Shown here one piece after another: positions 1 to 6,652 of a stretch of DNA of 9,665 bases. Where the stretch lies: the NCBI GenBank assembly GCA_003135035.1, contig PLDE01000155.1, positions 851-10,515 of the forward strand. Reading direction: 5' to 3'. This DNA comes from Candidatus Dormiibacterota bacterium. GTDB lineage: Bacteria > Chloroflexota > Dormibacteria > Aeolococcales > Bog-877. A program made the translations under genes and the position numbers. The notes beneath the pieces were generated by a model. The model saw nothing but the letters and a program-made list of their open reading frames with translations, was not told where the DNA came from and did no database searches. How positions within the stretch are numbered: position 1 is the stretch's first letter; every line of letters starts with the position of its first letter.

Positions 1-1156
1 CGGCGAAGGTCACCGCGTGCTGCTCGGCGATGCCGACGTCGTAGAAGCGGTCGGGATAGCGCTCGGAGAACTTGAGCAGACCGGTGGAGGAGGCCATGGC
101 GGCGGTGATCGCCACCAGCTTGGGGTCGGCCTCGGCCAGCTGCAGCAGCGCCTCCTCGAAGACGTCGGTGTAGCTGACCCGGCTCTGCCCGGTGGGCTTG
201 CCGGTGATGATGTCGAAGGGCGGGGGACCGTGGAACTTGTCCACCTCGTCGGCCTCAGCGGGATCGAAGCCGTGGCCCTTGTCGGTGACCACGTGGACGA
301 CGACCGGCCCGGGCAGACGGTTGGCCAGGCTGAGAGCTCCCTCGATCGAGCGCAGGTCATGGCCGTCGATGGGCCCTGAGTACTTGATCCCCAGGTCCTC
401 GAAGAAGACGTGCGGGGTGACCAACTGCTTCATCCCCGTCTTGAGCCGCTTGGCCATCTCGTGGGCGGGCTCACCAACCGCCGGGATGGCACTGAGGAAG
501 CCGCCGATACCGCTCTTGGCGGCCTCGTAGCGGGGGTCGAGCCGAAGCCGGGCGAAGTGATCGGCCAGTCCGCCCACAGTCGGCGCGTAGGAGCGGCCGT
601 TGTCGTTGAGCACGATGGTCAGGTCGGGTCGCAACGCTCCGATGTTGTTGAGCGCTTCATAGGCCATGCCCCCAGTTAAGGAGCCATCTCCCACCACCAC
701 CACCACCTTGCCGGGGTCGGCCCGACGGCGTTTGGCCTGGGCCAGACCGAGCGCGTAGCTGAGCCCGGTTGAGGCGTGGCTGTTCTCGACCAGGTCGTGG
801 GGCGACTCGCTGCGGTTGGGGTACCCGGAGAGCCCGCCCGCCTGGCGCAGGGTGGAGAACTGGTCGCTCCGGCCGGTGAGGATCTTGTGCACGTAGGCCT
901 GGTGGCCGGTGTCGAAGACGATCTGATCGGTCGGGCTGTCGTAGATGCGGTGCAGGGCCAGCGTCAGCTCGACCACACCCAGGTTGGGGCCGAGGTGACC
1001 GCCGGTCACCGAGACCTTCTCGACCAGGAAGTCGCGGATTTCCGACGCCAGTTGACGGCACTCCTCGAGGGAGAGGTCACGGCAGTCGGCGGCGCAGCGG
1101 ATTCGCGAGAGCACCGAGGTTGGCACCTGCCCGGAATCCCCACTGGGGGCTGGCAT
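1..1156 (-). CDS. dxs: 1-deoxy-D-xylulose-5-phosphate synthase, N-terminal part (runs off left edge)
   Basis: DXS condenses pyruvate and glyceraldehyde-3-phosphate to 1-deoxy-D-xylulose 5-phosphate, the first step of the MEP isoprenoid pathway, and uses thiamine diphosphate; it is cytoplasmic. 385 codons are present of a usual 620-640, so the transketolase-like C-terminal part is missing. Visible family marks: GHLGPNLGVVELTLALH (about residues 53-69), DTGHQAYVHKILTGR (82-96), the ThDP/Mg motif GDGSLTGGMAYEALNN (156-171) with the closing LNDNG (183-187), and DVGIAEQHAVTFA at the window edge, which holds the catalytic Glu (about 378). The ATG at 1156 is chosen because the upstream sequence gives no better start and a TATAAT box sits 7 bases before it; there is no Shine-Dalgarno sequence. 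The gene is divergent from all others here and looks like housekeeping. The reading frame is unbroken across the window. Confidence 0.97.
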   Translation of the reverse strand, partial: MPAPSGDSGQVPTSVLSRIRCAADCRDLSLEECRQLASEIRDFLVEKVSVTGGHLGPNLGVVELTLALHRIYDSPTDQIVFDTGHQAYVHKILTGRSDQFSTLRQAGGLSGYPNRSESPHDLVENSHASTGLSYALGLAQAKRRRADPGKVVVVVGDGSLTGGMAYEALNNIGALRPDLTIVLNDNGRSYAPTVGGLADHFARLRLDPRYEAAKSGIGGFLSAIPAVGEPAHEMAKRLKTGMKQLVTPHVFFEDLGIKYSGPIDGHDLRSIEGALSLANRLPGPVVVHVVTDKGHGFDPAEADEVDKFHGPPPFDIITGKPTGQSRVSYTDVFEEALLQLAEADPKLVAITAAMASSTGLLKFSERYPDRFYDVGIAEQHAVTFA

Positions 1157-1192
1157 GGCGAGGATTATAGGCGTGTCTGAACTCGAAACCGG
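1157..1192 (-). promoter_or_regulatory. dxs promoter, probably leaderless
   Basis: On the minus strand a perfect TATAAT (1169 down to 1164) is followed by 7 bases and then the dxs ATG at 1156. A transcript starting the usual distance from this box would begin at the A of the ATG, giving a leaderless mRNA; this fits the absence of a Shine-Dalgarno sequence. A matching -35 box is weak: the best-placed hexamer, CGGTTT near 1191-1186, leaves a 16-base spacer. Leaderless messages are common in Actinomycetota and related phyla. The -10 box is seen directly; the start site is inferred. Confidence 0.6.
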
Positions 1193-1366
1193 CCCAGGAA
1201 CGGGACTGCCTGACGGCTGCGCCCTCGCTCCGAGGCGGCTCTGAGGGGTGCAGCGCCACCCCCTGGGCGCCGACCGGCTCATCGTGCATCATGTTGGGGT
1301 GCCTGATCTCCGGCAGCGCGCGGCTGGTGTGCCCGGCCCCGGAGGGGCTCCTCTGGAGGCCCCATC
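1157..1366. other. Divergent intergenic region between dxs and the membrane-protein gene
   Basis: 210 bases between divergent genes. Apart from the dxs promoter I see one clear structure, a hairpin GGGGTG (1245-1250), loop CAGCGC, CACCCC (1257-1262). No convincing plus-strand promoter was found. Open frames crossing this stretch look like GC-driven shadows, with no domain, signal peptide or ribosome binding site that would support them. Confidence 0.4.
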
Positions 1367-2041
1367 TTGGTGAATCAGCCGCGACGGCGGCGCAGTGCGG
1401 CGCCGGCGGCACCCGTGCCGGCGCTGCTTCCTTCGAAGTCTCCCTCCCCGGAGTGGCGCCTGCGCTTAGCCCTGGCCCTGCTCTTCGTGTCAGCCCTCTC
1501 CGCCTTGGGCAACCTGCTGGCACTGCTGGCTCTCGGCGGGGCGATCGCCCATCTGGGAGCGCCCCAGGGGCCACTCGAATTTGCCCTGGTCTTCATCGGG
1601 GCGGTGGTGGGGCTCGGCGGGGACGCCGTGATCCTGGCGGGGACCCTGGCCGTGCTGCGCCCGGGAACTCGCTTCTCCGGGCATCCAGAGCGAGTCACCT
1701 GGGGACTCGGGCTGCAGTTGCTGGCGGCGGCACTGGTGGGGGTGCTGGAGAGCTCTTGGACCTTCGCTGTGGTCTACGTCTTACTTCTGGCGGGCCTGGC
1801 CTATCTCTGGATCCGTACCAGCCCCGCCGTACCGGCTCGTCCTGTCGCCCGGCATCCACTTCCCGAGCCGCCCAGCCCGGGCAGGTCAGAGCCTGCGCCG
1901 ATCCCTGACCGCTCTCCCATCCCCTGGGTGGGCAGTGCGCCACCGCCGCCGTCTTCACCCGGTCCCACCTGGGAAGGGGGCCTCGGATCCCCGGGGGGAT
2001 CTGACTCTGGGCGGGGACGGGACCGAGGTACACCCTTCTGA
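1367..2041 (+). CDS. Four-helix membrane protein with proline-rich C-terminal tail, unknown function
   Basis: I do not recognise a family. The 224-residue protein has a basic N-terminus (NQPRRRRS), four predicted membrane segments (about 33-62, 71-97, 112-128, 132-149) and then about 75 residues rich in Pro, Ser and Gly ending SGRGRDRGTPF, probably disordered. The start is ambiguous: GGAGG at 1355-1359 lies 7 bases before TTG 1367 and 10 bases before an adjacent in-frame GTG at 1370, so the protein is 224 or 223 residues. Its TGA (2039-2041) overlaps a CTG that could start the next gene, so the two are probably co-transcribed and coupled. The tail region stays proline-rich when read in the next gene's frame, so a frameshifted or formerly fused arrangement is possible. 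Function unknown; it could be a membrane partner of the following protease. Confidence 0.65.
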   Translation: MVNQPRRRRSAAPAAPVPALLPSKSPSPEWRLRLALALLFVSALSALGNLLALLALGGAIAHLGAPQGPLEFALVFIGAVVGLGGDAVILAGTLAVLRPGTRFSGHPERVTWGLGLQLLAAALVGVLESSWTFAVVYVLLLAGLAYLWIRTSPAVPARPVARHPLPEPPSPGRSEPAPIPDRSPIPWVGSAPPPPSSPGPTWEGGLGSPGGSDSGRGRDRGTPF

Positions 2042-2085
2042 TCCAGGCACCTCCGCCGGCCCCGGCCGGACCCCCGTCGCCCGAG

Positions 2086-2829
2086 GTGTCCTGGGGGTTT
2101 CCCCAGATCTTCCTGGCGGTGGCGATCGCCATCCCAGGGGTGGTCGCGGCCTACCTGGTGCCGGCGCTGGTCGTGCTCACGCTGCATCAGCTGGGGGTGG
2201 TACGCAAGCTGAGCGGTCCGGGCTGGACGGCGATCCTGCCCTACTACAGCTTCACCGTGACGCTCACCTTCTATGGGGTGCTGCTGGCGATCGTTTTGAT
2301 CTTCGCCAGCCGCCGCGGAGGTCGGGCCTGGTTCAAGCTCGGGATCCGCCGGCCACTGCTCTGGGTGGTGATCCTGATGCCACCTCTGGCGTTCGCCCTC
2401 CAGGTGCTGACCGGGATCATCTCGACTATCCTCTCGCCGCTTCTGGGCGGGCTCAAGAACCCCCAGGGCTGCGACATCTCCCAGGCCTTCGGGGGCGAGC
2501 CCTATCTGGCCGTGATTGGGATCGCGGTTATCGCACCCATCGTGGAGGAGATGGTCTTTCGTGGCTTCATCTATGGAGGGCTACGGCGGAAATGGGGGGT
2601 GACCGTGTCGGTCCTGGTCAGCTCGCTGGTCTTCGCCCTGGCTCACACATTCTCGGTGGGCGGCTCGATCCTCCTTCTCGGGCCCTCGCTCTTCATCGCC
2701 GGCTGCGCCCTGGCACTCGTCTATGAGCGATCCCGCTCTCTGATCCCGGGCATGGTTCTCCACGCCTCCTTCAATCTGATCGCGGTCATCGCGATCTTCC
2801 TAGTGGGCACCCAGGCCTCCTGCCACTGA
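2086..2829 (+). CDS. CPBP-family intramembrane metalloprotease (CAAX protease / bacteriocin-processing type)
   Basis: A 247-residue polytopic membrane protein with the three signature motifs of the CPBP/ABI (Rce1-like) family: EEMVFRGFIYGGL (EE at 154-155, Arg159), FALAH (His187) and HASFN (His226, Asn230). These residues form the glutamate/histidine active site. The family cleaves substrates within or near the membrane, and its bacterial members act in bacteriocin self-immunity, peptide maturation or surface-protein processing; the substrate here is unknown. GTG 2086 is the first standard start in frame but lacks a clear Shine-Dalgarno. Coding may begin earlier, at CTG 2038 (16 codons upstream, GAGG at 2025-2028), adding a Pro-rich stretch; a decayed copy near 8420 keeps similar codons (Ser-x-Glu) just upstream of the GTG, which favours the earlier start. 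It follows the four-helix protein closely and precedes a two-component system. Confidence 0.9.
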   Translation: MSWGFPQIFLAVAIAIPGVVAAYLVPALVVLTLHQLGVVRKLSGPGWTAILPYYSFTVTLTFYGVLLAIVLIFASRRGGRAWFKLGIRRPLLWVVILMPPLAFALQVLTGIISTILSPLLGGLKNPQGCDISQAFGGEPYLAVIGIAVIAPIVEEMVFRGFIYGGLRRKWGVTVSVLVSSLVFALAHTFSVGGSILLLGPSLFIAGCALALVYERSRSLIPGMVLHASFNLIAVIAIFLVGTQASCH

Positions 2830-2845
2830 GTCACTTCCGGGGCGG

Positions 2846-2910
2846 CCTGTAACGAAGTTGGTGTAGCGGAACTCGAGGGCTCCTGTAACGAAGTCGTCAT
2901 TCACCGGAAC
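2846..2910 (+). repeat. GNAAC boxes upstream of the response regulator gene
   Basis: The 13-base sequence CCTGTAACGAAGT occurs exactly twice, at 2846-2858 and 2882-2894 (period 36). Each copy is followed by a CGGAAC core (GGAAC at 2868-2872 and 2906-2910). The second pair has a 21-base GTAAC-to-GGAAC spacing, the same as a pair at 8623/8644. The position, 80-145 bases before the response regulator start, suits an operator or alternative promoter. I see no ECF-type -10 at the expected distance, so binding sites for a regulator, perhaps the adjacent LuxR-type protein itself, are the better guess. Confidence 0.5.
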
Positions 2911-2990
2911 AGGGCCCTAGGAGCACTTCTCCCTGGGGTACTCTGCTGGTCTCACGCAGCACTGGGAGGGGCGGCTGGAGAATCTGCCCC

Positions 2991-3716
2991 TTGAGCGGAA
3001 CAGACGTCGCGACGCAGCCTCAACCAGGGGCTGCCACCGACCGCCGCGCCGAGCCTGCCTCCGTCCTGATCGTGGAGAACCACGAGATGCTGGCGGAGGC
3101 TCAAGAACTCGCCCTGAGCGCCCGGGGCTACCGCTGCACCGTCGCCCGCCTTGACGCGGGGCGTTCGGTTCTTCGGCAGGCGGCAGAGCTCCGGCCCCAG
3201 CTGGTGCTGCTCGACCTCTTCCTCGACGATGCCGACGGGCTCGACTTCGTGGCCGGGCTCCGGGCGACCGGGGCCAAGGTGCTGGTGGTCACCGGCTGCA
3301 ATGACGAGGGTCACGTCGCCGCCGCGTTGGCGCTAGGCGCGAGCGGCTGGGTGAGCAAGGCGCAGCCGTTTGAGCACCTCCTCGATGCCGCCGAGGCGAC
3401 GCTGCGCAACCACCCGCTCATCCCCGAGGCGGACTACCGCGGGTTGATCGAGCGGGGCAAGGAGCGGCTGATCGTCGAGCAGGACGCCCGGCGTCGGCTG
3501 GCCCAGCTCACCGCCCGAGAGCGCCAGGTGCTCTGGGCCCTCTCCGAGGGGGAGAGCGCGGGCGCCATCGCCGAGACCTTCTTCGTGTCGGTGGGGACGG
3601 TGCGGACGCACATCCAGGGGATCCTGGGCAAGCTCGGGGTCTCCAGCCAGTTGGCGGCGGTGGCGATGGCCCGGCTGATGTTCTCCCCGGACGGTGCGCC
3701 GCCCCGGTCCAACTGA
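2991..3716 (+). CDS. NarL/FixJ-type response regulator (receiver + LuxR helix-turn-helix)
   Basis: A 241-residue DNA-binding response regulator. Receiver domain at about 24-140: VLIVENHEML (Glu29-Asn30 where most relatives have two acidic residues), phospho-acceptor Asp75 in LVLLDLFL, Thr101 in VLVVTG and Lys123 in VSKAQP. A helical linker follows, then a LuxR-type helix-turn-helix at about 173-228 (LTARERQVLWALSEG and VSVGTVRTHIQGILGKLGV). The TTG at 2991 is chosen because GGAG lies at 2977-2980 and no other start precedes the receiver domain; the first 22 residues are a non-conserved tail. The histidine kinase gene begins 2 bases after the stop, so the pair forms one operon. Repeated GNAAC boxes upstream are candidate autoregulatory sites. 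Targets are not known, but the surface-protein genes downstream are obvious candidates. Confidence 0.93.
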   Translation: MSGTDVATQPQPGAATDRRAEPASVLIVENHEMLAEAQELALSARGYRCTVARLDAGRSVLRQAAELRPQLVLLDLFLDDADGLDFVAGLRATGAKVLVVTGCNDEGHVAAALALGASGWVSKAQPFEHLLDAAEATLRNHPLIPEADYRGLIERGKERLIVEQDARRRLAQLTARERQVLWALSEGESAGAIAETFFVSVGTVRTHIQGILGKLGVSSQLAAVAMARLMFSPDGAPPRSN

Positions 3717-3718
3717 CT

Positions 3719-5380
3719 GTGCGGATGGACGTTCGCAGCGCCGGCCAGCTGCTGGGCCGGACCGGAGCCGGCTACCGCGGGAACGATCGCCGCGGCATCG
3801 TCGAGCGGCTCGCCAACCCGGCCAGCAACCGGCTCGCCATCTGGGGCGCCGCCCTCGCCCTGCTCCTGCCCCTGGCCGGTGCCGGGGTGCTCACCCTGGC
3901 GCCCTCGCTTCCAGCGGGGGCGGCCTCACTGGGCGCCTCCGACGCCGCCTTGGTGGCTTTCGTCGCCTCTGGGTTGGTGCTGCTCTGCCGGTGGCGCCTG
4001 GTGGGAGACGCCCCCAGCGTCGCCCTGGCAGCCTCCGGACTGGTGGCCGGACTGCTGCTGGTACCGGTCAGCAACCTCGGCGGTGCATCGACCGGCTTCG
4101 TTGCGGCGCTTCAGCTCACCGCGGCGGCGGCGATCTTCGTCACCGCCTTCGCCGCCTTCCTACTGCCCGAGGTCTGCGCCGACCTCCCCGCCGGGCTGCT
4201 GGTCTGTTCGGCGGTACTGGGCCCGCTGCTGCTCGCGGTGCCGCTGGGGTTCTCACCCTGGCCTGGGGGCGGCGCCGGCGGGGCGACCGCAGCGCTCGTC
4301 GCCAGCTCGGTGGAGGCGGGCGCCTGCGCCCTGGCGGCGCTGCTGATGGTGGAGCGGGGGGTGAAGCGCCAGCAACCGCTCTTCGTTGGGGCCGGCGGCG
4401 CCATCCTGGCGGTCGCCGCCGCTCGGCTCGCCGCCGCGCCGGTCCTCCCCACCGGTGGCGGGGCGGCGGCGCTGCCCTCCTTCTTCCTCCTGGTGGGCGG
4501 TGTGGAGCTGGTGCTGATCGCCGGGGTCGACCTGCGCTCCGCTTTCGGGGCGATCGTCCTGCACGATGTCCGCGGCCGGCGCCGTAGGGTCGCCGCCGAG
4601 AGCGAGCTCGACCGGGTCCGCAGCGCCTACCGCGGCCAGAGCCACGACGTCACCAGCTTGCTGAGCGCGGTCGACGGCACTCTGCTGGTGCTGGCCTCCC
4701 AGGCGGCCAGCCTCCCGGAGGAGCGGTCGCGGCGGCTGCTGCAGTCCATTCGCGGCCAGATCCAGCGGCTCACCACCATCCTCACCGAGGACCGCAACCA
4801 GCCGATGGAGTACGACCTCGGCGAGCTGCTGGCCGAGGCGGTCGCCCTGCACGCCGCCGCCGCCCGCCCGCCCGGGCTGCGCGCCGAGCCGGGGATCGTG
4901 CTCTCGGGCCATCCGGACCGGGTGCTGCGCCTGGTCAACAACCTCTTGGTCAACGCCGAGCGTCACGCCCCGGGAGCCTCGGTCCTGGTCAGCGCCCGGC
5001 GCAGCGGTGAGGACCAGGTGGAGCTGGCGGTCGCCGACGGTGGCCCGGGACTGACTGGTGAGCAGCTGGCGCGCGCCCTGGAGCCGGGCTGGCGCGGCGC
5101 CGCCTCCGCCACCGTCCCGGGGAGCGGCCTCGGCCTTGCCCAGTGCCGCGAGCTGGCCCTGGCTGAGGGCGGGACCATCCGGCTCGCCCCCACCCAGGAG
5201 CTGGCCGAACCGGGCCACCGCGGACTCACCGTGGGAATCCGACTGCCCCTCTCCGCTCAGCCCACGGCTGCCACGAATTCCCCAATTTTGCAGATGTCGG
5301 GAGCCGCGCCGGATGGCATCAATAGCGGGGTAGCGCCGGACCAGATCCGAAGCACCCCAATCCATGGCATGGGGCAGTGA
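3719..5380 (+). CDS. Membrane sensor histidine kinase, partner of the upstream response regulator
   Basis: A 553-residue kinase with an N-terminal membrane sensor of about eight hydrophobic segments between residues 39 and 272 and only short loops, so the signal is probably sensed in or at the membrane. The dimerisation/phospho-acceptor region is at about 295-355 with GQSHDVTSLLSAVDG; His309 is the likely phosphorylated residue, in an atypical H-box with His-Asp instead of His-Glu. The ATPase domain covers about 395-511: N-box NNLLVNAERHAPG (407-419), G1 DGGPGL (440-445), G2 GSGLGLA (468-474), final strand LTVGIRLPL. The last 40 or so residues are non-conserved, less GC-rich, and overlap RNA stem-loops before the next gene. 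The start is GTG 3719 or ATG 3725; neither has a good ribosome binding site, so translation is probably coupled to the response regulator, whose stop lies 2 bases before the GTG. Confidence 0.92.
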   Translation: MRMDVRSAGQLLGRTGAGYRGNDRRGIVERLANPASNRLAIWGAALALLLPLAGAGVLTLAPSLPAGAASLGASDAALVAFVASGLVLLCRWRLVGDAPSVALAASGLVAGLLLVPVSNLGGASTGFVAALQLTAAAAIFVTAFAAFLLPEVCADLPAGLLVCSAVLGPLLLAVPLGFSPWPGGGAGGATAALVASSVEAGACALAALLMVERGVKRQQPLFVGAGGAILAVAAARLAAAPVLPTGGGAAALPSFFLLVGGVELVLIAGVDLRSAFGAIVLHDVRGRRRRVAAESELDRVRSAYRGQSHDVTSLLSAVDGTLLVLASQAASLPEERSRRLLQSIRGQIQRLTTILTEDRNQPMEYDLGELLAEAVALHAAAARPPGLRAEPGIVLSGHPDRVLRLVNNLLVNAERHAPGASVLVSARRSGEDQVELAVADGGPGLTGEQLARALEPGWRGAASATVPGSGLGLAQCRELALAEGGTIRLAPTQELAEPGHRGLTVGIRLPLSAQPTAATNSPILQMSGAAPDGINSGVAPDQIRSTPIHGMGQ

Positions 5381-5444
5381 GGTCAGTCGGTCCGGCAAAG
5401 GACTGCGCACCGACAGCGGATGGCGAATCCGACGGGGTGCGCAG
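5335..5444 (+). promoter_or_regulatory. Tandem RNA stem-loops before the secreted-protein gene
   Basis: Two successive inverted repeats. The first pairs GCCGGACC (5335-5342) with GGTCCGGC (5389-5396) and encloses an inner CCCCA/TGGGG stem (5355-5359 / 5370-5374). The second pairs CTGCGCACC (5403-5411) with GGTGCGCAG (5436-5444) and encloses CGGAT/ATCCG (5417-5421 / 5427-5431). The second stem ends one base before the AAAGGAGG ribosome binding site (5446-5453). The first begins inside the last 15 codons of the kinase gene. There is no U-tract, so a simple terminator is unlikely; a structured leader that affects message stability or translation fits better. No promoter was identified upstream. 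An 8-base direct repeat GCAAAGGA (5395-5402 and 5444-5451) brackets the second hairpin. Confidence 0.45.
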
Positions 5445-5460
5445 CAAAGGAGGCCCACTG

Positions 5461-5958
5461 ATGCGGATTCCCTTCGGACGGATGATTCTGGTCGCTGGCG
5501 GCGCCATCGTGCTCGCCACGGCTGGGTTCGCCTACATGGCGTCGAACACCGTCGCCTCGAGCAACGCTGGTGAAGGCGTTGGCCAGGTGACCGGATACCA
5601 GATCGGCAACATCACCTACGACAGCAGCTGCCCCAGCTCCTTCATCTCATTGCCTGGGTCGAGCTGCACTCTCGGAGACTTCAGCTTCTACCTCGCTCCG
5701 GACTCGAACACCGACATGGCTCCCAAGGAAGTGACCGTCTACGTGGACGGTGCCTTCGGGATCCATCTGGCGGAGCTCGGTAACACCGCCAGCGGCGATG
5801 CCATCAACGGCAGTTGCACGATCGGCAGCGAGACTGCGGACCCGACTTGGTTCCACTCTCCTACCGGCAACTACTACCCCGTTAGTTGCCAGGACACCTC
5901 GAGGAACACCCCGCTGGTGAGCCTGATCGACGGTCTCGACGTCGAGGCCAACCAGTAG
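5461..5958 (+). CDS. Small secreted protein with SipW-type leader, likely surface subunit
   Basis: 165 residues. A basic start (MRIPFGR) precedes a hydrophobic segment (about 8-25) and then a long polar region beginning MASNTVASSNAGEGVG. The start is secure: ATG 5461 lies 7 bases after a perfect AAAGGAGG. The mature part has four cysteines (57, 69, 119, 143), no further membrane segment, and ends in a beta-like stretch closing DVEANQ. I recall similar small secreted proteins in Actinomycetota and neighbouring phyla, with SNTVxxSxAGxGxG after the leader and a C-terminal VxAxQ, but cannot name a domain. No lipobox or LPxTG motif is seen. It sits between the kinase and a signal peptidase that probably cleaves its leader. 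Structured RNA on both sides of the gene suggests separately tuned, perhaps high, expression. It could be a fibre or pilin-like subunit; that is inference. Confidence 0.85.
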   Translation: MRIPFGRMILVAGGAIVLATAGFAYMASNTVASSNAGEGVGQVTGYQIGNITYDSSCPSSFISLPGSSCTLGDFSFYLAPDSNTDMAPKEVTVYVDGAFGIHLAELGNTASGDAINGSCTIGSETADPTWFHSPTGNYYPVSCQDTSRNTPLVSLIDGLDVEANQ

Positions 5959-5976
5959 ACACGACCGATCGATAGC

Positions 5977-6045
5977 AATCCGCCCGAGCTGCCGGGGCCG
6001 GCGCGCCCCAACCGGTGTTCCGGTTCCCGGAGCTCGGCGGATTTT
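5977..6045 (+). terminator. Branched stem-loop followed by TTTT: terminator or attenuator
   Basis: The outer stem pairs AATCCGCCCGAGCT (5977-5990) with AGCTCGGCGGATT (6031-6043): 13 base pairs with one bulged C at 5985. Inside it are two adjacent hairpins, GGGGC/GCCCC (5994-5998 / 6005-6009) and AACCGG/CCGGTT with a TGTT loop (6010-6015 / 6020-6025), making a three-way junction. The 3' side runs into TTTT (6042-6045). It lies 18 bases after the secreted-protein stop and 62 bases before the signal peptidase start. A partial terminator here would give more secreted protein than peptidase; alternatively it protects the upstream message's 3' end. Confidence 0.6.
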
Positions 6046-6106
6046 CGACGGGGAGGTGGGCCGCGGCGCGAGCGACCATCCCGACACCAGATAAGGAACT
6101 CAAAAG

Positions 6107-6652
6107 ATGATCAGCGTGGCGGAGAGGCCCCAAGGAGCGAAGCGCTCGCTGGCCCACGGCTGGCGGCTGCGCTTCCCCAGGCTGCTGGCGACGATCCCCA
6201 CGGTCGCGATCCTCTTCGCCGCCTGGGTCGCCCTCGCCCCCCCTCAGCTCGGGGGCTCCACCTCCTACGTGATCACCGACGGGATCAGCATGCTGCCCCG
6301 CTACCACGCCGGCGACCTGGTGCTCCTGCGCGAGCAGTCGAGCTACCACGTCGGCGAGGTCGCCGGGTACCACAACGCCCAGCTCGGGGTGACGGTGATG
6401 CACCGGATCATCGCCATCAAGGGCGGCCACTACTACTTCAAGGGCGACAACAACGACTTCGTCGACAGCTACCAGCCCACCGCCTCGGAGATCGTTGGGG
6501 CGGAGTGGGTCCACCTGCCCGGCTGGGGCAACTTCATCTTGACGTTGAGAGCGCCAACCGTCACCGCGGTGCTGCTCGGCCTGATGTGGCTCTTCCTGTT
6601 CGCGCCACGTCTCAGCGCCGGTAGCCGCCGGCGGAGGAGAAACCATGCCTGA
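6107..6652 (+). CDS. Signal peptidase I, ER/archaeal/SipW type
   Basis: 181 residues, membrane-bound, cleaves signal peptides of exported proteins. N-terminal membrane segment at about 27-46; S26/SipW-type catalytic domain next: nucleophile Ser61 in DGISMLPRYHAGDLVLL, general-base His99 in VTVMHRI (ER, archaeal and SipW-type enzymes use His where the usual bacterial enzyme uses Lys), and acidic residues in FKGDNNDFVD (113-120). A second hydrophobic segment at about 150-167 and an RRRRR tail (174-178) anchor the C-terminus. ATG 6107 has AAGGA at 6093-6097, 9 bases upstream. The stop overlaps the start of the DUF5305-like gene by 8 bases. In Bacillus, SipW processes TasA/TapA-type matrix proteins; here the secreted proteins at 5461 and 9048 are likely substrates. 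It is probably a dedicated enzyme, not the housekeeping LepB. Confidence 0.92.
   Translation: MISVAERPQGAKRSLAHGWRLRFPRLLATIPTVAILFAAWVALAPPQLGGSTSYVITDGISMLPRYHAGDLVLLREQSSYHVGEVAGYHNAQLGVTVMHRIIAIKGGHYYFKGDNNDFVDSYQPTASEIVGAEWVHLPGWGNFILTLRAPTVTAVLLGLMWLFLFAPRLSAGSRRRRRNHA

Noticed and set aside
657..1061. Minus-strand frame inside dxs
   Set aside because: Shifted reading of dxs; the DXS frame is continuous from 1156 to the window edge.
1935..2726. Plus-strand frame of 263 codons across the CPBP gene
   Set aside because: Wrong frame: the CPBP motifs EExxxR, FALAH and HASFN lie in the other frame, and this product is repetitive and Gly/Arg-rich.
2846..2910. TGTAAC/GGAAC boxes as ECF sigma -35 elements
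   Set aside because: No CGTC/GTCT-like -10 is found at the required 16-17 base spacing, and the boxes recur too closely for separate promoters.
3694..4587. Plus-strand frame of 297 codons overlapping the response regulator end and the kinase sensor
   Set aside because: Arg/Gly/Pro-rich reading in the wrong frame; the kinase frame has clear membrane segments and motifs.
4253..5458. Long minus-strand open frame (401 codons) opposite the kinase gene
   Set aside because: High-GC shadow of a strongly supported kinase; its product is low-complexity and has no recognisable domain or ribosome binding site.
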